Assembly (NCBI RefSeq): GCF_017654505.1
Contig: NC_054534.1
Location: 43,560,226 to 43,624,225, forward strand
Direction: 5' to 3'
From: Polyodon spathula
Taxonomy: Eukaryota; Chordata; Actinopteri; Acipenseriformes; Polyodontidae
DNA: 64,000 nt
This document shows positions 55,981-64,000 of the stretch, one piece after another. Every line of letters starts with the position of its first letter. Within the stretch, counting starts at the first letter, position 1. The notes under the pieces are model-generated. The model was not told the DNA's origin. It ran no database searches and was given only the letters and a program-made list of their open reading frames with translations. The translations under genes and the position numbers were made by a program.

Positions 55981-56343
55981 ATTGGCAAGGGTGGGGTTAA
56001 TTTCCCCTACCTGCCTGGGTTTATGTTCAGGTGGCTGGGGTTGATTAGGTTAATTAACGATCAATCAGCGCCCAGCCACCTGACATAAAAGGAGGCCTCT
56101 GCTTCTCATTTGGGAGAAGGGAGCTGAGGAAGCAGGTTGGTGTTTGTTGGTTTTGGTTTGGTAAATTTGAATCCAGTGAAGGCATTGCCCAGCCTGGAAA
56201 CCTTGTTTTTTTAAGTTTGTTTTTGTTTAAATCCCTTTATTTTGCCATTGTGCACTTTTGTTTTGTGTTATTTATAATAAAATTAGTATTTTTTTGAACT
56301 GCAGACTGTCTCTGGGCCTCTATCCACTTGCCAGCCTGCCACA
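55951..56343 (+). repeat. Element E 3' LTR
   Basis: About 393 bp, matching the 5' LTR from GGCAGAGCAAAGCTCTGCC to TGCCAGCCTGCCACA. The first three bases differ (GAG instead of TGT), so the canonical TG is lost at the inner edge. Confidence 0.92.
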
Positions 56344-56348
56344 GGCTC

Positions 56349-58251
56349 TCATGGGAATTAAGCCAAGTTTAAATAAAATTGTTAAGGGTTCGAAACTGGA
56401 AGTCCTTACTTTTGTTAAAACAAAAAAAGCAATGTAAGCTTTAATTTAAGCATTGTCTACTTAATGTTGGCTTTAGTCTAATACAAACAAATGTACTGTA
56501 CAGAAAGCTGCTTAAAAGAATGTCATTTTTTAACACCAATCCATAGAATATAATATCTAAAATTTGGTCATATAAAGTGTACTATGAAATAGTTTTGTCT
56601 CTGTGAGGTTTTATTGATCAACATGTTCAGGAAGTTAGTTGTGTAGTTGCTAGATGTTAAGTCTGGACATAAGAAATTGATTTATCTGAGCCTTAAGAAA
56701 TCAAAAATGCATTTTAGCTTTGCAAGTTCCCTATAAAGATATGCATTTCCCCTGTGCACAAACTGTATACTCTGTGCATTTTAAGTAAAATAAACACACT
56801 TGGGTGTGTGTCACACTAAAATGAATTAAAATATTAATTTTTTGCATGGTTTTACTTGTTCTAACCAACATGATGCATAGATGTCCATTACAGTAGATAT
56901 ATAAAGTACAAATGTCTGACTCTGCTTTCAATGATTCATGTACATACAAAATAATTGTGTTGCAGTCAGCTGCATCCAGGCTGTACCCATGTGTGACTGT
57001 TCAAATATACACTTCCTTTATGACTCAGACGAGGATAACTGCAATAGGCTGTTTCTAAGGAAACATCACAAATATTTTTGGGAACTTGGAAAATGGACAA
57101 AAATAACTAAACCGGGGTGTGGTTTGTACTTTATTGCAGTTTTGATCATCAGTGTATAACTTTCTCAACATACTTTCTTCAACATTTCTATAAAGCAAGC
57201 AGTGTTTTCTTATATGCTGAGACTACTGCAATTGTAAAAATTTTATTGCTTGCCTCCCAATAAGCCAAGGCACGGTTGTGCAGCCTGCAATACCTTCCTA
57301 TATTTTGTATCCTTTTGTACATGTATGAACAGTATGTACATGTATGTACATCTATAAAAGATGGCCTCAGCACCAACATATCTTTAATTAGTCAATTGTC
57401 AATTTCATTGACAAGAGGGAAACAGTTGATCAAGAGAATACTGACTTCAATTAACTTTGTAGCTGAATGGAATTTCAAGAGGTACTGCAGCTGATCCACC
57501 AGAGGGAACCAAGCAGGAGGGAGGGGCAACCCCAGTGATGTCTGCTGACAGCGAAGTGATGTTTGGAGTTTCAAGGGGAGCATAGTAGGCGTCCAGGCTA
57601 ATGACTGTGCCTGGTAGAGCATTGCACTAAGCTCCAAGTCACCTCCTCACCCTCTCTATAGCCGCCGGCTTTTTTTCTTCTGTTTCCAGCAAAGGCAGTG
57701 CTGGTAGCGGTAGGGAATACTCCAGTCCTGGCAACGCAGCAGTGCACGGTGCACTCTGGCAGTGTCAGCGGTGCTGGCCACTCCAGCAGGGTGAGCATTG
57801 GCACCGTAAATACTGGAAGCGGCGCAGAGCACTCCAATAGTGACCATTGTCAGATTTTGTACGTACTTCTTTTATTGCTCTGAGCACACTCTTAAACTCA
57901 GGGGAGACACTTAAGGGTGACAGAGATGTTTTGGACTCCTGTAGTGGAGAGTTCGTGCACTGGGCTTGCAACGTATCCAGACAACTTAATTTAATAATCA
58001 AGAAAATCACAGGAAAAAGCCAAGGTGCAACTGAGGTGCTCAGTATTTTATTAAATAAACAAAACCAAAGACTTTACACAAAAAAAAAAATCAAAAAAGA
58101 AAAGGGCACATTGGCCAAACAAGCAAAACAGAACATGAAAGTATTATACGTAACAATTCTATCTGCTCAGTCTCACTTCTTTCATCTCACCTCTCTGACA
58201 CCCTCTCCCCTATTGATCCTAAAGTGGGTGTTTTATTCTGTGGCTGGAGCC
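56349..58251. other. Non-coding, nothing recognised
   Basis: AT-rich to 57.4 kb, slightly GC-richer at 57.5-57.9 kb. Open frames at 57392-57883 on both strands lack motifs. A GTAGAGCATTGCACTAAG word at 57614 is reminiscent of a tRNA A-box, but no B-box follows. Confidence 0.45.
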
Positions 58252-58575
58252 TTAATTACCTATTAAACAATGTGGCAATGTTGCCCCGTCTCCGATTCGA
58301 AGGGCAGCCTTAGCATCTTCCACAGCTTTCTTTGCCGCCCATTTTCTTCCAGTTTTCAACACAGGAACTGCCTCCCTTACGCATTTGTCACGAGAATCTA
58401 CTAATGTCTTTTCCAGTCGGACTTTGGTGCACTTAAACTCCTCGGTTAGAGAAGAGATTGATAGCTGCATTATTCCTTTAACATAAAGTCCCACTCTGCT
58501 GAGGCAGCATGGAACTCCCATACATTTCCTGACATATGAACTGATTAAAGCTTCCAGCTTCTCAACTGTTGGCAA
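58252..58575 (-). pseudogene. RT-associated C-terminal fragment (non-LTR type)
   Basis: 107-codon minus frame: VEKLEALISSYVRKCMGVP, CCLSRVGLYVKGIMQLSISS, LTEEFKCTKVRLEKTLVDSR, VPVLKTGRKWAAKKAVEDA. I recognise this wording from the region after the reverse transcriptase in repetitive fish and invertebrate polyproteins (a W/C-LGVP...CLS-x-x-A/G-LY...LTEEFK-x-x-K-x-RL...TGRKW series). The exact clade is not certain from memory. No RT core is present on either side: upstream the frame is broken at about 58580. Confidence 0.5.
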
Positions 58576-59207
58576 AAGTTGGCAAAAGTCACTTGTTTTA
58601 CGTTATGTGTGGACCTGTGTATTTGACTGCTCTTGTTCCACTGATAAAAGGATAGTGGTTTTGAATTGCCCTGAGTGTTCCGACTTCCAAAATATCTAAT
58701 TTGTTCAACTTTATTTTGTTTTTCAGACATTTACAGGCCCTAGACTGAGACTAGGCCACTTTGACCTTTCCTCTTTGAAAAACACAGCCCAAGGTTCATG
58801 GTATCCATCCTAATTACAAGTGGCATAATCCTTCTGGAGCTCAAGGTAATGTTGCTGCATGACAACAAGTGACTGGGGTTTATTTAGTCTTTCCAGTGCT
58901 CATTTACTGTGCGGTATTTTTTAAAACACTGGCTGAGAGGGACAGCAGGGACAGTAGTATCTGCATAAAATGTTGTTCACTACTGTTTCCACTCTTTCAG
59001 TCTCTGGCATTTGTTGCACATCAAACAGGAGGCTTGAGATCACAGAGGTCTGAAAGTCCAGAAAAGTGAGCCTATACTCTAGAGCCATACTGTACACTAC
59101 AAGAAATTGTACAAAGAAATCTGATCCACTTGTGCACCCTAGAATGTGGCCCCAGGTTCTGCATGTTGTTCTATGTATTGTTGGGCATACAAATTGGTTT
59201 GGGTAAC
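58576..59207. other. Non-coding, nothing recognised
   Basis: No motif-bearing frame. Confidence 0.5.
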
Positions 59208-59479
59208 CTAATACTCAAATAGGTCATCAGTGATGAACAAATGGGAAAAAAAGTTAATTGGGGTAAATCCAGTTGTGTTCACCCTGGTACCTGGTGTGCC
59301 TGAAAAAGGAGGATTTTGAGGCTGGATGTTGTTAGGGGGAGTCCAGTAATAGAGTGGTTGAAACCTACCACCCCTTGGTTCAGGCCCACCTAAGGTATAC
59401 TGTTCTGGTAGATGCTCCTCTTCCTCACCACTGCTGGATACCTCACTGGAGGAAGAGTCACTTGGAACATACTCACTTT
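59208..59479 (-). pseudogene. PiggyBac-like transposase N-terminal exon
   Basis: Minus strand, frame without a Met. It begins after an acceptor-like TTTAAAG (59480) and reads EYVPSDSSSSEVSSSGEEEE, then HLPEQYTLGGPEPRGGRF, GTPGTRVNTTGFTPINFF, SHLFITDDLFEY and a stop. Known: in piggyBac transposases an acidic, Ser-rich leader precedes a segment with G-x-x-x-x-x-x-x-x-P-x-(D/N)FF-x-x-(L/F)F-(T/S)-D-(E/D)-(L/F), seen here exactly. The DDD catalytic core is absent downstream. Could equally be a domesticated piggyBac-derived exon, but the stop directly after the motif argues for decay. Confidence 0.55.
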
Positions 59480-59903
59480 AAATTAAAAATAAAATCAATC
59501 CAATAACTAACAAATTATGTTTGGGATATCGGGAAAGGATTTTTTAATTTTTTTTTTATTTTTTTATACAAAGCCATACAGTAAAAATCAAATGGAATAT
59601 ACAATGATGAATAAAAGTTTTTTTGGGACAGTAGAAAGATTAAATTAGATCTAATATCAAATTATAAAGCAAGAAAGATGAATAGAAGGATTACAAAAAT
59701 AAGATACAGTATTTAAAAAAATATGTAAAATAGATCAATCCTATGCTCAAACTCATTAGCCTAACATTTTCTCTCCAACCAGCTAAACCAGACACAACAA
59801 GTCTGAGATACAAGGTTTCACAAACAGTAACTTTATAAAAACAAAAAAACTCAAGTGACAGTAAGAACTGGCAAAGCCAAAAAAGATGGGAAAATGTCAG
59901 TTA
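59480..59903. other. AT-rich, nothing recognised
   Basis: No motif. Confidence 0.5.
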
Positions 59904-61135
59904 AGACCGCTACTGCTTTCTTACTTCACCCATGTTCTGACAAGCCTTTCCAGCACACACTGCTTAACTGGTACAGAAGGTGGGTTCACTTCCAACAACA
60001 TAGGTAGTCACCACACTGGGCAGGTCAGTGGGTTAATGAAGATTAAAAAGTTCTCTGAAACAGCCTAATACAGTAGATATCCTTTAGAAGTTTTGTGATT
60101 AAAACCAACACAACTGTAGAATGACTGTTGACTATGTGACATGTGTTTAATCTATTTAAGTATTCCAGTGAAATTGTGTACTGTTCATTATGAATAACAT
60201 TACACAACTATATGTAATTTCTAATACAAAGATGACCATTCTGTGGCATCCTACAGTATATACATGTTCAAGGTGTGTCCATTTCTGCTAAACCAACACA
60301 AAACAAACTACTATAAACATTAATCTCTTCAGTTAAAAATCAAGAAAACAAACCCAATGCTTGACACTATTTTATGTCATTTCAATGATCTCATTACTAT
60401 GGCACACATACATCACATTTATTTTCCAGCATATTAAACATGAGTTTGACTTTTGTCAACAAAATAAATAAAAAAATAGCTGAAAGGGTTGAAAATAAAG
60501 GTTGCTGTTAGAAATGTTTGTATACTTGAAAAAGAAAAGTACAAAAAAATACATTGTCTCATATTCTAATTGCTTTGATTATCTTTTAGAATTCACGTCA
60601 ATGGTTTTAGTCATAAAGAACAGTGATCTTTCTCCACTTCTAAAGCAGTGATTTACAACCCTCGTCACAGAGGCCCCTTGTTTCTTTTGGTTTTTGTTCC
60701 AACTGAGCTCTCAGTTACTTAAGTGAACACTCATTGAACTAACAATTTGGTCAACTATTTTTCAGCTTATAAGAAGTTGGAGATTTCAAGTTCTATTCAA
60801 TTTCATACATAACTTTAAATCCCCATCCCTTTCCAATCATTCAACAGCTTTGATTAGGTAAATTGATAGTTTAATTGTGTGTTCAATAAAGAATTTGAAT
60901 TGGAAAAAAAGTAACAACAGACACAAGGGGGTCCTCAGGACCAGGCTTGAGACCACTGATCTAAGGCATATTAGGCTGTTTCAGAGAACTTTTTAATCCT
61001 CAGCAACCCACTGACCTGCCCAGTGGTGGTGACTACCTATGTTGTCTGAAGTGAACCCACCTACCTTACCAGTTAAGCAGTGTGTGCTGGAAAGCCTTGT
61101 CAGAACATGGGTGAAGTAAGAGCACAGTGGCGGTC
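59904..61135. repeat. Inverted repeat with ~167-bp arms
   Basis: 59904-60070 and 60969-61135 are reverse complements with roughly 10 percent mismatch (for example CATGTTCTGACAAGCC / GGCTTTCCAGCACACACTGC in the left arm, paired in the right). The loop is about 898 bp and contains a hAT-type MITE. LTR A starts immediately at 61136. Confidence 0.9.
60646..60958. mobile_element. hAT-type MITE
   Basis: 313 bp, termini CAGTGATTTACAACCCTCG and (reverse complement of the right end) CAGTGGTCTCAAGCCTGG, flanked by TTCTAAAG (60638-60645) and ATCTAAGG (60959-60966), six of eight identical, as expected for an old 8-bp hAT duplication. AGGCCCCTTGT on the left pairs with ACAAGGGGGTCC on the right. No coding. 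Confidence 0.7.
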
Positions 61136-62440
61136 TGTGGCAAAGTGGTTGATTGTGTTCAGGTGCAGGAGTGATGCGCAATGAACAGACAGAGATTTGT
61201 AATCCAGTTAAAAAAGTACTTTTATTATACAATCCAGATCTGGTGACCAAATAATGATCCCCAGCAATACACAGCAATGTGCAATGCACGGGGTAAATAA
61301 TAACAGGTTTGCAGTCCCAAACAATAAACACAAGTATCCCTCTGTGACAGGTGCGAGTGGTGTGGTGAATAAAATGATTGTCCAGACAGTAATGTTCCCA
61401 AAAACGTCTGTGTTTTTAATAAACAAAACCAAAAAGAACCAAAAAGAAACACCCCTCTACCAGCAATGGTATCGGGGAGAACACACCAGACCAAAATAAA
61501 GAAACAATAATAATCCAACAGTCTGTGCATGAAAGTGTGCTCTTTAATCCACAGGGTCATGCTGGTGTCATGTAGTGAGGGTAGTGCTCTGGTGATGCAG
61601 GCTGACTCCGTGGCTGCAGCCGCTGGCTCTGTACTCCTCCTCTACAATACACAAGGTTTGTCTTGTTCAGTGCAAGACGGCGTACTGACGTAGCTCCTTC
61701 CCCTTTGTACCCATGACCTCCTCCCTGCAATCAACTTGTCGCCATGGTTTCTCCAATAGAGGGCCATCCCGCAGCTGATCGCAATGGAGTCGTTCCAGGT
61801 ACGTGCAAGTACGCGCTCCCCCTAATATGGTCACCTTCCGGTTTCCACCTACCATCAAGGCGGTCCATCTAGGAGGCAGCGTACCACTGTCCTTACACGG
61901 TGTCCTTTCTGATTGGGAGGGAGATTTACCACATTGATCTTTTCTCTCTTTATCACACCCTCCCACAATGTACAAACACGATCACCAGTCCTGGGTGCGG
62001 GCTGTACTGCTAGTGGTGGGTGATACAGTTTAATGCGTGACGATAGTGTAGTGCTGTTCTGGGTTTTGTGCTGGCCCTTAGTGACAGTTCCGGAACGTGT
62101 TAGCCGTCTATTAATATACAAGCAACAATGACAGACAAGACTAAACAAACACTCAGGATACGTTATCACAATACTGCACGAGTCCTTCCGGGTTATTTCT
62201 CATAACCAAAGGAACAGATACATCGCTTTGACCCCTATTTATATCGTCACTTATGATCCCTTGGTAAACGATTGTAGTCACTCCTGTAATCCGCGGCTGC
62301 CACATTATTTACCTTCCAGGTCAATGAGTTAGTGTACCAAAGCTCTGTCTCTTTTCTATATGACCAACTTCCTTTTAACCCTCAGATGGAAGTGTCAGGT
62401 CAAGTAGTCCAGAGTATTCTGTTCCTGTTACTTAGTGCCC
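61136..62440 (-). mobile_element. LTR family A, with LTR B inserted
   Basis: Starts TGTGGCAAAGTGGTTGATTG. Segments 61136-61342 and 61958-62440 form one LTR A of about 690 bp when the insertion is removed; the join GTATCCCTCCCACAATGTAC lines up with GTATCCATCCCATAATATAC at 22237-22256 in the uninterrupted copy. Ends at 62440, where another LTR A begins (TGTGACAAAGTGG). Confidence 0.85.
61343..61957 (-). mobile_element. Solo LTR family B
   Basis: 615 bp, starts TGTGACAGGTGCGAG, ends CTTTATCACA, flanked by the exact duplication CCCTC (61338-61342 and 61958-61962). Inside are CTCTACCAGCAATGGTATCG and GTGTCCTTTCTGATTGGGAG. Its 3' end resembles that of LTR A (GGGAGGGAGATTTACCACA), so A and B are related families. 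A split copy is at 31109-34457. Confidence 0.9.
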
Positions 62441-62990
62441 TGTGACAAAGTGGTTAATAGTGTGCAAGTGCAGGTGCAAGTGATCAAAGAACAGACAGAC
62501 AATTGTAATCCAAGTGAAAAAGGTTTGTTTATTTTTATTCTTAAGTCCAGTGCCTGACCATGAAACAAACAGTAAATAATAATGCTAGTAAGTAATACAG
62601 CAGTGTGTATTACTTACATTTATAATCCTTGGGCTAGTCCCAAAATAATAGGCAGTTATTGTATCCCCATATTAAACACAAAACACGTATACAAGTTTGT
62701 TTAGTGTGTGAATTAGTGATTGTGGTACAATACAGTTTACAGTGGTACAAGTGAAGTGCTGTCCCGTGTTTGTGCTGGCCTCTGGCGAGAGCTCCGGAAC
62801 ATGTTACCCATCTAGTGATTACAAATAACAATAGACAGAACAAAACAAACACTCACGATTATTCCCCACACAAATACAGGTCCTCAGGTCACTTATTACT
62901 CCATTGCCTTAATTGTGCACAGGAAGTTGGCAGCTGCCCCTTCCCTGGGTTTATTTCACTGAATTTCTAGTTTTACGTTCGCTGACTATG
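62441..62990 (-). mobile_element. LTR family A, second copy
   Basis: TGTGACAAAGTGGTTAATAG, GTGCAAGTGCAGG, AACAGACAGACAATTGTAAT at its start, then TGTGCTGGCCTCTGGCGAGAG, AACAAAACAAACACTCACGA matching the other A copies; divergent after about 62900. It abuts the first copy with no spacer. Confidence 0.7.
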
Positions 62991-63545
62991 GGCCGCAAAA
63001 TCACCAGGCTCAGTTGGTTTTGGTGCCCTCTTTTAGCTCTGGTATTCGACGTGCCGGCTGGCACTGCCCCGTAAGCACTCAGATGAGTCATTTACTATCG
63101 AGCTACTTGCTCTTTTCAGCTTGCAGACTCTTCGAGTCTGTCTCGCTGGTTATTATTGAGAGCCTTTATTAATTATTGTAATATTTACTTGTAATTAATT
63201 TTTTAGTTTTTCTTAAATTCAGGAAAGAAACACAAGTTGTGTGTGTTGGCCCTGGGCCGACCTTAAGCACAGCAGCGATCTTTATTAGACCTTAGCCTGA
63301 TCCAGACACCAGCTGCACACAGAGTTTCTTGTAAACAAGTGTGTGAGTTTAGATCTCCCGATCTAAATTTTAATCGGCTTTTCTGAGGGATTATTCCCCA
63401 AGTGTGTCTCACCATATCATTGCAGTGACACTTACACATCTCCCCCGTGCACCCCGTGCACACCCTTGCACACCCGTGCCCTATGCAGCTTGTGCACACG
63501 CTTCATGCTCTTCATCTATCAGGCGACCCTTATCAAGGAGCTCCC
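62991..63545. other. Probable DIRS 5' region
   Basis: GC-balanced sequence without a stable frame, directly upstream of the gag fragment. Assigned to the DIRS element by position only. Confidence 0.35.
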
Positions 63546-64000
63546 TGATATGATCATGGCGGCTCAGAGACGGGAGTTAAGCTAGGTGTCTGAGGCAGTC
63601 ACTAGATTGGCCCAACTCATGGCCAGAGCGGAGGGCCGTTGCTTTGTGGCGCTGGTGGTCACCAGACGGCAACTCTGGCTTTCTCAGGCTAGAGTTAAGG
63701 AGCAGGACAAGTCCTCTCTCCTGGACGCCCCTATCACTCCTGGAAATACTTTTGGCCCCGCAGTGGAGGAGATGCTCCAGAGGAACCTTACGACCATGGA
63801 GGGTTAAGGGTCCCCCCCTGTGGGGACGACAGCCTCCGCCCAGGCCCACTCGTGCTCCTACAGCACGCCCGGCAGCACCTGCTCCGCAGTGCAGTCGGTC
63901 TGCAAAGAGGGGCAACTGGCACCCTAGGGGGGGGCGGCAATAGTCACCAATCCAAGGGTCCCGTGACTGCACCTCCCGCGCGGCCTAAGGCTCAGCAACC
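63546..64000 (+). pseudogene. DIRS gag fragment, running off the window
   Basis: Frame of 63586: VSEAVTRLAQLMARAEGRCF, ALVVTRRQLWLSQARV, KSSLLDAPITPGNTFGPAVE, EMLQRNLTTMEG, stop. Known: the QLWLSxA...(D/E)KxxLLDAPIxPGxTFGPAVEExLxRS series is the C-terminal Gag of fish DIRS elements. A stop in the first codons and another at 63805 show decay. The downstream RT would lie beyond the window. Confidence 0.75.

Larger units (their letters stand above)
53679..56343 (+). mobile_element. LTR element E (non-autonomous)
   Basis: 2665 bp, plus strand, exact 5-bp target duplication GGCTC (53674-53678 and 56344-56348). The 5' LTR is at 53679-54077 and the 3' LTR at 55951-56343; both end CTTGCCAGCCTGCCACA. 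The primer-binding-type site TTTGGTGTCAGAAGCTCAG lies at 54078, next to the LTR. The G-rich TACATGGGGGGAG before the 3' LTR serves as purine tract. The LTR carries GACATAAAAGGAGGCC (TATA-like, 53821). The 1.87-kb interior has zinc knuckles and a 33-bp coding minisatellite but no pol genes. Confidence 0.93.

Noticed and set aside
57600..57660. GTAGAGCATTGCACTAAG as a tRNA-like A-box
   Set aside because: No B-box, no foldable cloverleaf.
62441..62990. Two adjacent LTR A copies as the paired LTRs of one element
   Set aside because: They abut directly without an interior and the second diverges toward its end, so tandem or nested solo LTRs are more likely.

Overview
The base composition, long introns-like AT-rich spacers, abundant microsatellites and above all the mix of mobile elements (Tc1/mariner, DIRS, Penelope-like, L2/CR1 LINE, Mag-type Ty3/gypsy, piggyBac, hAT, MULE-like) indicate a ray-finned fish nuclear genome. 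A non-teleost such as a sturgeon or paddlefish is only a guess. There are no bacterial operons, rRNA, confident tRNA genes or CRISPR arrays. Host coding content is almost nil: the only candidate is a pair of phase-compatible exons (coiled coil, then BEN domain) at 2.7-4.0 kb.

Layout. 0-6 kb: microsatellites, the BEN-type exons, an AGTACT-rich palindromic tract. 5.9-12.4 kb, mostly minus strand: LINE C-terminus, Mag-type gypsy pol (RT, RNase H, integrase), a possible solo LTR, a Tc1 element ending in an 81-bp fold-back, and a gypsy gag. 13.5-20.5 kb: LINE/SINE tail, piggyBac 5' end, a DIRS retroelement with readable RT, RNase H and tyrosine recombinase, and a Tc1 copy. 22.2-28.8 kb: a solo LTR (family A), then two arrays of the same 93-bp satellite in inverted orientation that bracket a frameshifted MULE-like transposase; together they may be one ~6-kb DNA transposon. 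31.1-34.5 kb: a three-layer nest (LTR element C inside an L2 LINE inside LTR B). 34.5-36.1 kb: a second Tc1 copy split by a 590-bp solo LTR (family F). 36-41 kb: LTR-like blocks, a 534-bp hAT with an exact 8-bp target duplication, and a ~455-bp-period tandem repeat. 45-48 kb: Penelope-like remnant, second solo LTR F. 48.9-52.8 and 53.7-56.3 kb: two structurally complete LTR elements (D and E) without pol. 58-64 kb: RT-like and piggyBac fragments, a 167-bp-arm inverted repeat, LTR A with LTR B nested in it, and a DIRS gag running off the end.

The most unusual content is (1) a set of three non-autonomous LTR elements, C, D and E, that share a zinc-knuckle leader, a basic/acidic linker and no pol, and whose coding sequence is largely made of in-frame minisatellites (units of 30, 33 and 36 bp), and (2) the 93-bp satellite-ended MULE candidate. 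Empty-site comparisons and target-site duplications let several insertions be ordered in time. All open frames seen inside microsatellites and in antisense of the repeats were treated as shadows.
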